A stretch of 15,337 bases of DNA from Chthoniobacterales bacterium (GTDB lineage Bacteria > Verrucomicrobiota > Verrucomicrobiia > Chthoniobacterales > UBA10450). Both the position numbers and the translations under genes were made by a program. The notes under the pieces are model-generated. The model ran no database searches. It had not been told where the DNA came from and saw only the letters and a program-made list of their open reading frames with translations. The stretch spans positions 1 through 15,337 of the forward strand of contig JACCZQ010000181.1 of assembly GCA_013695905.1 (NCBI GenBank), given 5' to 3'. Below are positions 1 through 7,187 of this stretch, piece by piece; positions within the stretch are counted from its first letter, which is position 1, and each line of letters begins with the position of its first letter.

Positions 1-148
1 CCATATGGCGGTGACGCTTTACCGCCGCGCCGAAAGCGGTTGGGCGCGCGAGTTCCTGTTCCAGAAGGATCACGCCGTGGCCTTGCCTTCGGCCGGCTTC
101 GAGCTGCCGCTCGCCGCCATTTACGAGCGGACCTATCTTTTGAAGTAG
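1..148 (+). CDS. Uma2-like (DUF820) endonuclease-fold protein, C-terminal fragment
   Basis: This reading frame is open from the window edge (first full codon at position 2) to a TAG at 146-148, so only the last 48 residues are present. The visible part reads VTLYRRAESGWAREFLFQ, then ALPSAGFELPLAAIYERTYL and a short tail. The pattern of a 'V.lYrR...gW.re' strand, a 'lpS.g.eiPL..IY' segment and then the end is typical of the C-terminus of Uma2/DUF820 proteins, which have a PD-(D/E)XK nuclease-like fold and mostly unknown function. The catalytic core lies outside the window and cannot be assessed. The stop is 34 bases before the next start, so the two genes could be co-transcribed. Assignment rests on a short C-terminal pattern only. 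Confidence 0.55.
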   Translation, partial: HMAVTLYRRAESGWAREFLFQKDHAVALPSAGFELPLAAIYERTYLLK

Positions 149-182
149 CCATTGTGCCGCGGGTTCCCTCGTCTGTGCGACC

Positions 183-1964
183 ATGAGTAGCGCCACAGAC
201 GACGATGATGAGCAACGAGCCAGGGCCGATGAGCCGTGGCTCGCGCGACCGGATTGGGCGGCGGGACACATCCTGCCCAAAGGCGGGAGCTGGTGGGCGA
301 TCGTCATCATCGCAAGCGTGTGGAACGCCGCCTGCCTCGTCGTGGGTTTCCTCGCCTTTCCGCATCTGCGAGAGCGCATCGCCTCGGGCGAATATCTATT
401 CCTCCTCCTGCTGATTTTTCCTCTGCTCGGGCTCGGGCTGCTGATCAATGCGGTGCGCAGCGTGGTGAACGCCCGCCGTCTCGGCCGCATGTGGCTCGAA
501 CTGAAGACGGTCCCGGCGTCGGTCGGCCAATTCCTCGGCGGCGTCATTCATTCCGATAAGGAGATGAACCTGAAGGAAGGGGTGCGGCTCACCCTGACCT
601 GTCTCAAGGAGACGCTGAGCACGGGGCGGAACTCAAAAGGCCAGGCGATCACGCAGCTCACAGACACGCCGGAGTGGAGCGAGACGCAGGTGCTCGACCG
701 CGAGCTGCTCGAGGAGGACCGCACCCGCACGGTATTGCCGGTTTACTTCCGGATCCCGCGCGATGCTCCCGCGACGAAACCGCGCGTCGGCGAGCAGGGT
801 TACCATTGGCAACTCGAAGTCGCGTTCGAGAAAGCCGTGCGCGCAAATCTCTTGAGCTCCGTCACCTTCGAGGTGCCGGTCTTCGAAACCGCGGCGAGCC
901 AGCAACCGTTCTCCGGACCGGCGGCGGCGGCTGATCCGCTGGCGGAATTTAAGTCCGACCAGCCGCTGCGGGAAACGCCGGAGGCGCAAGGGGTGCGAAT
1001 CGCGCCCAGCCGGCGCGGCGGGACGGTGTTCACGTTCCAGGCGCCGGATGTGGTGCGCGGCACCGGCTGCAGCGTCGCGCTCGTGGTGATGATGCTCCTC
1101 GCCGCCGGCGTCACCTGGCATCTCTGGCGACCGGAGCAGGCCATTGGCGGGGCGTGGGCGGCGGGCTTTGTCTTTCTCCTGCTCGCGCTGGCGTTCAGCT
1201 ACATCCGCTGGGGTGTGAATCGCCTCACGCTGGACATCGGCGAGGCCGAATATGAGCACACGCTCTTTGGCCTCGGCGTCCGGAAGAAATTCGATCCGGC
1301 CCTGATCGCATCGGTCCAACCGGAACGCGACACACGTGAGGCGCGCGAGATTCTGTGGGATCTGCCGCTGGTGCTGCTGGAACAGAAACCCAACGGCCTC
1401 GCCTACAAGAAACGCCACACCCTGGTGCGTGGCCTGCCGAAGGAGACCGCCGATACTGTCGCGAGCCAGATCGCGCAGGCGCTCACCCGCGCCGTCGCGG
1501 GGAAGAAGCGCGAGTTCCGCGTGGCTTCTGGAGCGGATCCAGCGATCGCGCTGCGGGCGATGCGAGCGACCCGCTGGATTACGCGAGGTGTTTCCGTTTT
1601 CTCTGCGGCGGCCCTGGCGTTCCTCGCCTGGCAGATGCTGTATGTGCAATTCGCGGAGGTGCGGCAGACGGAGCCATTCCGCTTCGGCATGATGACGCTG
1701 CAGACAAGCGCCCTCGGCCGCGAGACGCTCGGCGAACCGATGAAGGCAGGGTGGTTTGTCACCGGGCCCATTGATGACCGGCATGCAGATCTCGGCTGGG
1801 CCAGCCTTTCCATTCCGGTTTCCGGCAGTCTCGCGGCCGGCACGCTCCACGTCGATGCGCAGAAGAGCGACGGCCGCTGGCAATACAATCGCCTGGCGCT
1901 CCGGGTGAAGGACGCCGCGGAGGAGATCGACCTCCTGCCGCCCACGGACGCGCCGCCGGAGTAA
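183..1964 (+). CDS. Large membrane protein of unknown function (DUF3592-like)
   Basis: I cannot name this 593-residue protein. It has a charged, acidic N-terminus (residues 6-17). Two membrane segments follow at about 37-60 and 71-92, then a soluble domain at about 105-235. That domain ends in a strand-rich stretch, GYHWQLEVAFEKAV then SVTFEVPVFE, which recalls the arrestin-like beta-sandwich seen in bacterial proteins annotated DUF3592. After a Pro/Ala-rich linker (about 238-275) there is a second membrane pair at about 296-315 and 322-341, a second soluble domain (about 345-450) and a last membrane helix at about 470-489. A short domain follows to the end. No catalytic motif is visible. It lies just upstream of prmC with a 49-base gap. 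The ATG at 183 has no obvious ribosome binding site. The gene is real by its length, codon usage and coherent hydrophobic pattern; the function is open. Confidence 0.8.
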   Translation: MSSATDDDDEQRARADEPWLARPDWAAGHILPKGGSWWAIVIIASVWNAACLVVGFLAFPHLRERIASGEYLFLLLLIFPLLGLGLLINAVRSVVNARRLGRMWLELKTVPASVGQFLGGVIHSDKEMNLKEGVRLTLTCLKETLSTGRNSKGQAITQLTDTPEWSETQVLDRELLEEDRTRTVLPVYFRIPRDAPATKPRVGEQGYHWQLEVAFEKAVRANLLSSVTFEVPVFETAASQQPFSGPAAAADPLAEFKSDQPLRETPEAQGVRIAPSRRGGTVFTFQAPDVVRGTGCSVALVVMMLLAAGVTWHLWRPEQAIGGAWAAGFVFLLLALAFSYIRWGVNRLTLDIGEAEYEHTLFGLGVRKKFDPALIASVQPERDTREAREILWDLPLVLLEQKPNGLAYKKRHTLVRGLPKETADTVASQIAQALTRAVAGKKREFRVASGADPAIALRAMRATRWITRGVSVFSAAALAFLAWQMLYVQFAEVRQTEPFRFGMMTLQTSALGRETLGEPMKAGWFVTGPIDDRHADLGWASLSIPVSGSLAAGTLHVDAQKSDGRWQYNRLALRVKDAAEEIDLLPPTDAPPE

Positions 1965-2013
1965 ACCGCCTTCGCGTTGCGTCGTGGTGCGGCTGACTGG
2001 ATGATGAGCCGCC

Positions 2014-2850
2014 ATGACCGTACTTGAGGTGCTGCAATCCACCACCGCTTACTTCAAGAAGCGGAACGTGGAGAGCCCGCGCCTCAATGCCGAGCACCTG
2101 CTCGCCCACTCGTTAGGCAAAAAGCGCATCGATCTTTATCTGGAGTTCGAGCGCGACCTGGCGGAGGCCGAACTGGCGCCGCTCCGCGATCTGGTGCGGC
2201 GGCGCGGTCAGGGCGAGCCGCTCCAGCACCTCCTCGGGACGGTGGAGTTCTGCGGGCGCACGTTCGTGTGCGACAAACGGGCGCTGATCCCACGACCAGA
2301 GACCGAAGAACTGGTCGAGCTGCTCCAATCGAAAATCGAGAATCCAAAATCGAAAATCCTCGACGTCGGCACCGGCAGCGGCGTGATCGCGCTGAGTCTC
2401 GCCGCGGTGTTTCCCGAAGCAGAAGTGCACGCGCTCGATCTCAGCGAGGAAGCACTCTCGCTCGCTCGCGAAAACGCGGTCCACCTGCTGCCCGAGCGCA
2501 CGTTCGAGTTCATCCAGTCCGATCTGCTGCTCTACGTGACTCACGTATATGATATGATCGTGGCTAACTTGCCCTACGTTTCTGCGGGTGAGCGCGGGAG
2601 TGTTTCGCGCGAGGTCTTGCGGGATCCGGAGACGGCGCTGTTTGGCGGGGCGGTGGGAGATGAGGTGATCCGGCGATTGATCGAGACGGCGCCGCCGCAT
2701 CTCTCGCCCGGCGGATTGCTCGCGCTGGAGATCGGAATTGGCCAGGCGGAGGCGCTCACCGCGTTCCTGCAGGAGCAGAACTACCGCGATGTTTCCGCGC
2801 GACAGGATTATGCAGGTGTGACACGCTTCCTGCTCGCACGGTATGGATAA
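2014..2850 (+). CDS. prmC: Peptide chain release factor N5-glutamine methyltransferase
   Basis: PrmC (HemK) methylates the glutamine of the GGQ motif in release factors RF1 and RF2 in the cytoplasm, using S-adenosylmethionine. The 278-residue product has the usual two parts. An N-terminal helical domain (about 1-75) includes GQGEPLQHLLGTVEF at 66-79, followed by the linker motif LIPRPETEELV (91-101). The Rossmann methyltransferase domain then carries the SAM-binding ILDVGTGSG (115-123) and the glutamine-binding NLPY (185-188; the family consensus is NPPY, and N-x-PY variants are common). Residues 105-115 are encoded by a heptamer tandem repeat (separate entry). A possible 6-base stem (1989-1994 with 2007-2012) covers the region just before the ATG. 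The 3' end overlaps murA by 8 bases, suggesting translational coupling. Confidence 0.95.
   Translation: MTVLEVLQSTTAYFKKRNVESPRLNAEHLLAHSLGKKRIDLYLEFERDLAEAELAPLRDLVRRRGQGEPLQHLLGTVEFCGRTFVCDKRALIPRPETEELVELLQSKIENPKSKILDVGTGSGVIALSLAAVFPEAEVHALDLSEEALSLARENAVHLLPERTFEFIQSDLLLYVTHVYDMIVANLPYVSAGERGSVSREVLRDPETALFGGAVGDEVIRRLIETAPPHLSPGGLLALEIGIGQAEALTAFLQEQNYRDVSARQDYAGVTRFLLARYG
2327..2359 (+). repeat. Heptamer tandem repeat inside prmC
   Basis: From 2329 the sequence runs as four consecutive 7-base units (tcgaaaa, tcgagaa, tccaaaa, tcgaaaa), followed by the start of a fifth (tcc). The units differ from each other at one or two positions. They are AT-rich against a GC-rich gene, and all third positions stay open in the prmC frame. 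They encode SKIENPKSKI, residues 106-115, between the substrate-recognition domain and the SAM-binding loop. Similar AAAATC heptamer arrays are known as scattered repeats in other bacteria, where they usually lie between genes. Confidence 0.8.
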
Positions 2851-4105
2851 AATTCTCGTTCACGGCGGTCACCCGCTCTCCGGCTCGATCAAGATCAGCG
2901 GGTCGAAAAATTCGGCGCTGCCGATTCTCGCCGCCACGCTCTTAACAAAGGAGCCGTGCGTGCTGCGGCACGTGCCCGACCTGAGCGACACGAATTACAT
3001 GCTGCAGATCCTCATGCACCTCGGGGCGGAGGTGGAGCGCGCCAGCGGCACCGTGACGGTGAAGGCGGAGAAGGTGGAATCCACCGCGCCGTACGATGTG
3101 GTGCGGCGGATGCGCGCGTCGGTCTGTGTGCTTGGGCCACTGCTGGCGCGCTGCAAGGAAGCAACGGTGTCGTTGCCCGGCGGGTGCGTGATCGGAGACC
3201 GGCCGATCGACCTGCACCTGCTCGGCTTCGAGGGACTGGGCGCCGCGGTGCGCGTGGAGGCCGGGAACGTGCGGATGTTCACCACCGGCTTGAAAGGCGC
3301 GGTCCTTAATCTCCGCGGAAAATTTGGCCCGACGGTGCTCGGCACCGACAACGTCATGATGGCTGCAGTGCTCGCGGAAGGCACCACCGTGATCGAAGGC
3401 GCGGCCGCCGAACCGGAGGTCGTGGATCTCGCTAATTTCCTGAACAAAATGGGCGCGAAGATCGAAGGCGCGGGCACGCGGCGGTTGATCATCGAAGGCG
3501 TGAAAGAGCTGCACGGCACCGAGCACGACATCATCCCGGATCGCATCGAAGCGGGGACGTTCCTGGTGGCCGGCGCCGTCTGCGGCCACGGCGTGACCGT
3601 AACCCGCGTGGTGCCGGAACACATCAGCGCCGTGACTGACGCGCTGACCGAAGCCGGCTTCAAAATCGAGACCACCGAGAACTCCGTCACGGTCTCGCCG
3701 AACGGCGCCTCGAAGGCGCTCGAGCTTTCGACGCAGCCGTATCCCGGTTTCCCCACCGACATGCAGGCGCAAATGTGTGCGCTGCTCTCCACCACGGAGG
3801 GGATCAGCGTCATCACCGAGAACATTTTCCCGCAGCGTTACATGCACCTCGCGGAGATGAAGCGCATGGGCGCGCATATCCAGATCGAGGGACCCACTGC
3901 CCTCATCCAGGGCGTGGAGAAACTCTACGGCGCGCCGGTCATGGCGAGCGATCTCCGAGCATCTGCCGCTCTTGTCCTGGCGGGATTGAAAGCAGAAGGA
4001 ATCACGGAGATCAGCCGCGTCTATCACATCGATCGCGGCTACGAACATCTCGACGAAAAACTCGGCGCGCTCGGAGCGCACATCGAGCGCGTGAAAGCGG
4101 ACTAA
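2843..4105 (+). CDS. murA: UDP-N-acetylglucosamine 1-carboxyvinyltransferase
   Basis: MurA transfers enolpyruvate from phosphoenolpyruvate to UDP-GlcNAc, the first committed cytoplasmic step of peptidoglycan synthesis. The 420-residue length is typical. Conserved elements are KISGSKNSALPILAATLL at the N-terminus (Lys22 and Asn23 for substrate binding), RRMRAS (88-93) and the active-site loop LPGGCVIGDRPIDLHL. Its cysteine falls at residue 115, the same number as in E. coli. Because Cys115 is kept (not Asp), the enzyme is expected to be alkylated by fosfomycin; this is inference from the family. Later landmarks include GTDNVMMAAVLAEG, the ERIEAGTF-type motif here as DRIEAGTFLVAGA, and YPGFPTDMQAQ. 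The ATG at 2843 lies inside the last codons of prmC (8-base overlap) and has no separate Shine-Dalgarno sequence, so coupled translation is likely. Confidence 0.97.
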   Translation: MDKILVHGGHPLSGSIKISGSKNSALPILAATLLTKEPCVLRHVPDLSDTNYMLQILMHLGAEVERASGTVTVKAEKVESTAPYDVVRRMRASVCVLGPLLARCKEATVSLPGGCVIGDRPIDLHLLGFEGLGAAVRVEAGNVRMFTTGLKGAVLNLRGKFGPTVLGTDNVMMAAVLAEGTTVIEGAAAEPEVVDLANFLNKMGAKIEGAGTRRLIIEGVKELHGTEHDIIPDRIEAGTFLVAGAVCGHGVTVTRVVPEHISAVTDALTEAGFKIETTENSVTVSPNGASKALELSTQPYPGFPTDMQAQMCALLSTTEGISVITENIFPQRYMHLAEMKRMGAHIQIEGPTALIQGVEKLYGAPVMASDLRASAALVLAGLKAEGITEISRVYHIDRGYEHLDEKLGALGAHIERVKAD

Positions 4106-4108
4106 CCA

Positions 4109-4477
4109 ATGGACCAGCAGGAGCCGACCCCCGCCACGCCTCCAGGCGCCCGCACCTGGACGGTGCTGTGTCACGCCAGCGCGTTGCTCGGATTTTTCCT
4201 CCCCTGGGGCGGACACATTCTCCCGCCGCTGATCGTCTGGCTGAGCAAGCGCGGCGAATCCACCGCCGTCGATGAGCATGGCAAGGAATCGCTGAACTTC
4301 CAGCTCTCGATGCTGATCTACAACATCATCGCCGGCGTTCTGGTGCTGGCGCTGATCGGCTTCGTGCTCCTGCCGATTCTGCACGTGCTGAATGTGGTAT
4401 TTGTGATCCTGGCCTCGCTCCGCGCCAGTGAAGGCGAGCTCTACCGCTATCCCATCACGATTCGGTTCCTCCGGTAG
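4109..4477 (+). CDS. DUF4870 (Tic20-like) small membrane protein
   Basis: This 122-residue protein matches the DUF4870 pattern. It has a short Pro-rich N-terminus, then WTVLCHASALLGFFLP (first membrane helix, about 17-32) and a second helix near PPLIVWLSKR (39-48). The family signature D-x-H-G-K-E-S-L-N-F-Q follows at 55-65. The last part is a long hydrophobic stretch (67-103, two helices) and a short tail ending IRFLR. Members have three or four helices and distant similarity to the chloroplast import subunit Tic20; no biochemical role is established. The start codon is only 3 bases after the murA stop (4105), so it belongs to the same transcription unit. The tight link to murA is suggestive but does not prove a role in envelope synthesis. 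Confidence 0.85.
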   Translation: MDQQEPTPATPPGARTWTVLCHASALLGFFLPWGGHILPPLIVWLSKRGESTAVDEHGKESLNFQLSMLIYNIIAGVLVLALIGFVLLPILHVLNVVFVILASLRASEGELYRYPITIRFLR

Positions 4478-4533
4478 TTCGAACGTTCTTCGGCATTTCG
4501 GCGATCGCGATCGCGCGCACTGTCCCGTCCGTA

Positions 4534-4548
4534 GCCTCGCGGCGAGGC
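4534..4548. repeat. Short hairpin GCCTCG-CGG-CGAGGC
   Basis: A perfect 6-base stem (4534-4539 with 4543-4548) has a 3-base loop. It lies in the 91-base gap between the DUF4870 gene and the lipid kinase. No T-run follows, so an intrinsic terminator is unlikely. Its first 11 bases (gcctcgcggcg) recur at 12097-12107, just before the hairpin cluster in the methyltransferase gene, which hints at a shared small repeat family. The same gap also contains gcgatcgcgatcgc (4501-4514), a 14-base palindrome. Confidence 0.45.
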
Positions 4549-4568
4549 GCAGGCGCGATTCCCACTGG

Positions 4569-5471
4569 ATGGTCGTGATTCTTAACCGTGCCGCGGGCAC
4601 TGCAGCCCAGAAGCCGCAGGAAACCGACGAGTCAATCCGGGAGCTGTTCGCCGCGCGGGGCGCAACGGTGCAGATCCTCCATCCCGACGAAAACTGCAGC
4701 CTCACAGAGGTCGCGCGGCGAGCGGCCGCTGGCGCTCACGAAGTGGTGGTGGTGGGCGGCGGCGATGGAACGGTCAGCTGTGTGGCGGGTGCGCTGGCGG
4801 GGAGCGGGAAAGCTCTGGGCGTGCTGCCGCTCGGCACGTTGAATCATTTTGCCAAAGATCTGCAGCTGCCGCTCGATCTGCCCACGGCGGTCGAGACGAT
4901 CGTCCGCGGGCGCGTGGGGGAAGTGGACGTGGCGGAGGTAAACGGCCGCGTTTTTATCAATAACTCCAGCCTCGGCCTTTACCCGCACATCGTCGCCAAC
5001 CGCGAAGCGCAGCAGGTGCGGCTCGCGCGCGGGAAATGGACCGCTTTCGCGTGGGCGACGCTGCGCGCGTTCCGGCGTTTCCCGTTCCTCAATCTCCGCA
5101 TCGAGATGGAGGGCGAACAGTTCGCGCGGCGCACCGCGTTTCTGTTCGTCGGGAACAACGAGTATCACTTCAGCGGCTTTAATTTCGGCGGGCGCAGCCG
5201 GCTGGATGGCGGCAAGCTCGGGCTCTACCTCACGCACCGGACCGGGCGGCTGGGGCTCTTCCGCCTCGCGGTCCATGCGCTGCTGGGACGGATCGATCAG
5301 GCGAAGGATTTCGATTCCTTCTCCGTGGAAGAAGCGACCATCGAGAGTCGGCACGCGCGGCTCCTGGTAGCGACGGACGGCGAGGTGACCCTGATGCAGA
5401 CGCCGCTGCATTATCGCCTGCGACCCCGCGCCTTGCGCGTCCTGGTGCCGCGCGCTGAAGGTGGCGCTTGA
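4569..5471 (+). CDS. Diacylglycerol kinase-family lipid kinase (YegS-like)
   Basis: This protein has the DAGK catalytic domain (DAGKc) found in bacterial YegS, DgkB and sphingosine kinases, which transfer phosphate from ATP to a lipid hydroxyl at the inner membrane face. Starting at the ATG of 4569, the product is 300 residues, normal for the family, and begins MVVILNRAAGTA, the usual first strand with the N-x-x-x-G motif. The nucleotide-binding GGGDGT is at 63-68 and LPLGTLNHFAKDL at 86-98. A beta-sandwich C-terminal half contains FVGNNEYHFSG and ATDGEV. The frame is open back to an ATG at 4428, but that part overlaps the DUF4870 gene and encodes an Arg/Ser-rich stretch unlike any kinase, so I reject it. 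The stop (TGA, 5469-5471) is directly followed by the ATG of the next gene. The exact lipid substrate cannot be read from sequence. Confidence 0.9.
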   Translation: MVVILNRAAGTAAQKPQETDESIRELFAARGATVQILHPDENCSLTEVARRAAAGAHEVVVVGGGDGTVSCVAGALAGSGKALGVLPLGTLNHFAKDLQLPLDLPTAVETIVRGRVGEVDVAEVNGRVFINNSSLGLYPHIVANREAQQVRLARGKWTAFAWATLRAFRRFPFLNLRIEMEGEQFARRTAFLFVGNNEYHFSGFNFGGRSRLDGGKLGLYLTHRTGRLGLFRLAVHALLGRIDQAKDFDSFSVEEATIESRHARLLVATDGEVTLMQTPLHYRLRPRALRVLVPRAEGGA

Positions 5472-6287
5472 ATGCGCACGCTTGTCCACATTTCGGATCT
5501 GCACTTCGGCCGGATCAGGCCGGAAATTCTCGATCCGTTGCTCGGCTTCATCCGCGAGATTCAGCCCACGCTGGTCGCGGTTTCCGGAGATCTGACGCAA
5601 CGGGCGCGGACTCATGAGTTCGTCGCCGCACGTGAGTTTCTGCAGAAGATTCCCTACCCGCAGATTGTCGTGCCGGGTAATCACGATGTGCCGCTGCACA
5701 ATCCCATCGCACGGTTTGTGCGGAAGCTCGATCGCTATCGCCAGTACATCAGCGACGATCTGCAGCCGTTCTTCGCCGACGAGGAAATCGCGGTCGTGGG
5801 AGTAAATACGGCGCGCGCCTTTACCTGGAAAGATGGCCGGATAAACCGGCGGCAACTGGCGGCGCTCCGCGCCTCGTTCGAGCCGCTCGATGGCGCGCGG
5901 ATCAAGATCGTGGTCACGCATCATCCGTTCGATTTGCCGGCCGGCGCGGAGGGCAAGGTCGTCGGCCGCTCGCGCCTGGCGATCAAAACTATTGCCGATT
6001 GCAAGGTCGATCTGCTGCTGGCCGGGCATTTCCATATCGCGCACACCGGTCATACGACGAAGCGCTACCAGGTGCCGGGTTACTCCGGGTTAATCGTCTC
6101 CTCCGGGACCAGCACCTCCACGCGTCACCGCGGGCAGCCGAACTCGCTAAACGTGATCCGGATTGATCAGCCAGATGTCACGATCGAGCGGCAGGTGTGG
6201 CACCCGGAGAAGGGCGCTTTCGTGGTCCACTCCAGCGAGCACTTCCAGCAGGCGAACGATGAATGGTTCCGCCGCGATGAACCCTGA
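5472..6287 (+). CDS. Calcineurin-like metallophosphoesterase
   Basis: This 271-residue enzyme belongs to the calcineurin-like (Metallophos) superfamily of two-metal phosphoesterases. All five metal or catalytic blocks are present: D-x-H as SDLHFG (Asp9, His11), GDLTQR (Asp40), GNHD (69-72), THHP (His150/151) and GHFH (185-188). The order and spacing resemble the class III cyclic-nucleotide phosphodiesterase/Icc-like and related phosphohydrolases, but the substrate could equally be a phospholipid-linked or nucleotide compound. No signal peptide or membrane helix is seen, so it should be cytoplasmic. The ATG follows the lipid kinase stop with no gap (TGAATG), and its own 3' end overlaps the PAP2 gene by 11 bases. 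The three genes are therefore almost certainly co-translated. Confidence 0.92.
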   Translation: MRTLVHISDLHFGRIRPEILDPLLGFIREIQPTLVAVSGDLTQRARTHEFVAAREFLQKIPYPQIVVPGNHDVPLHNPIARFVRKLDRYRQYISDDLQPFFADEEIAVVGVNTARAFTWKDGRINRRQLAALRASFEPLDGARIKIVVTHHPFDLPAGAEGKVVGRSRLAIKTIADCKVDLLLAGHFHIAHTGHTTKRYQVPGYSGLIVSSGTSTSTRHRGQPNSLNVIRIDQPDVTIERQVWHPEKGAFVVHSSEHFQQANDEWFRRDEP

Positions 6288-7047
6288 GCCGCCCCGGCGC
6301 CGCGCGCGGCCGGTGGAGTTCATCCACCGCCGCCTATCTCCCGGAGGCGATCTCGGGCTGCATCTCACGCTCGGCCTGCTTGTGATGATCCTCGGCAGCT
6401 GGGCGTTCTCGACGGCTGCGCAGGAGGTGGGGCCCAGCGGCGCACTGGCGGTGTTTGATCAGCATGCGACGGAGTGGGTGCAGCACTACGCCTCCGCCGG
6501 CCTGACGAATGCTGCGTCCGTGGTGTCGTATTTCGGCTCGGTCGTGGTGCTGACCTCCTTCTCGATCGCGTGTGCGCTGCTGCTGATGTCGTGGCGGCTG
6601 TGGGAGCGGCTGCTCGGGCTCGCGCTCACGATGCTGGGCGGCAGTGCCTTGAACGTTCTGCTCAAGCATTCCTTTCAACGCGCGCGGCCGAATTGGGAAG
6701 ATCCGCTGGTGACGCTGCACACCTTCAGCTTCCCGAGCGCGCACGCGATGGGATCGACGTTGTTTTATGGTTTCCTCGCGCTGCTCCTGATGCACCACGC
6801 CAGCCGCTGGACGCGGCGGGTTATGGTTGCGATCAGCGCGGCGACGGTGATCATCGCGATCAGCCTGACGCGCATCTACCTCGGCGCTCATTATCTCAGC
6901 GATGTGCTCGCGGCGTTCGCCGCGGGCGCCGCGTGGCTGGCGTTCTGCTGGACGATCACGGAGACGTTCCGCCGCCGGCGCGCGCGGATTGTGGCGCAGG
7001 CAAAGCTCACCACGTCGCCACGGCCACCGCCAGCCGGCACGAGGTGA
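6277..7047 (+). CDS. PAP2-family membrane phosphatase
   Basis: This is a type 2 phosphatidic acid phosphatase family enzyme, which removes phosphate from lipid phosphates or isoprenyl pyrophosphates at the membrane. With the ATG at 6277 it has 256 residues. The three signature blocks are KHSFQRARP (K-x6-RP, 130-138), PSAH (153-156, usual PSGH) and TRIYLGAHYLSD (198-209; family SR-x5-H-x3-D, here T-R). The catalytic His156, His205 and Asp209 are all kept. About six membrane helices are visible (roughly 28-47, 86-106, 110-130, 158-174, 182-198, 209-226), with an Arg-rich cytoplasmic N-terminus and C-terminus. The frame extends back to 6163 but would then overlap the phosphoesterase by 125 bases; an ATG at 6259 is also possible. 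I chose 6277 for the MNPEPPRRR start and the minimal overlap. Candidate substrates include undecaprenyl pyrophosphate and phosphatidylglycerophosphate; sequence alone does not decide. Confidence 0.9.
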   Translation: MNPEPPRRRARPVEFIHRRLSPGGDLGLHLTLGLLVMILGSWAFSTAAQEVGPSGALAVFDQHATEWVQHYASAGLTNAASVVSYFGSVVVLTSFSIACALLLMSWRLWERLLGLALTMLGGSALNVLLKHSFQRARPNWEDPLVTLHTFSFPSAHAMGSTLFYGFLALLLMHHASRWTRRVMVAISAATVIIAISLTRIYLGAHYLSDVLAAFAAGAAWLAFCWTITETFRRRRARIVAQAKLTTSPRPPPAGTR

Positions 7048-7187
7048 GATTTTCGTTGCTGGAAATGGCGGGTCGCTCTTCTTTTCTCGACTTCGCGGGG
7101 AATGACAGCTTGGCTCTCGCGCGGTATAGAGCACCAGCTCGCCGCGTTCTGATTCATCCTTCTTAATTTTTACTTCTCCATTCGCCC
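7048..7187. other. Intergenic gap with a possible repeat remnant
   Basis: This 140-base gap separates the lipid phosphatase run from the GT-C gene. At 7085-7107 it reads tctcgacttcgcggggaatgaca. Its reverse complement starts with a GTCATTCC-type end like those of the GTCATCC inverted-repeat elements, including the intact one at 13702-13866. No second arm is visible, so this would be a decayed or solo end. The last 25 bases before the next ATG are AT-rich (cttcttaatttttacttctc) and could be part of a promoter, but I see no clear -35/-10 pair. Confidence 0.4.

Noticed and set aside
4501..4514. Palindrome gcgatcgcgatcgc resembling cyanobacterial HIP1 sites
   Set aside because: A single compact occurrence in a GC-rich gap is not evidence for HIP1 biology, and the gene content is not cyanobacterial.
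4428..4568. Upstream extension of the lipid kinase to ATG 4428
   Set aside because: It overlaps the DUF4870 gene and encodes an Arg/Ser-rich stretch unlike the family. The ATG at 4569 gives the normal first strand and the usual length.
2942..4705. 587-codon open frame on the minus strand opposite murA, and similar long antisense frames at 633-2045, 4632-6053 and 7533-8957
   Set aside because: They mirror well-identified genes, are rich in Arg/His/Gln/Glu and lack recognisable domains. This is expected for the complement of GC-rich coding sequence with strong third-position bias.
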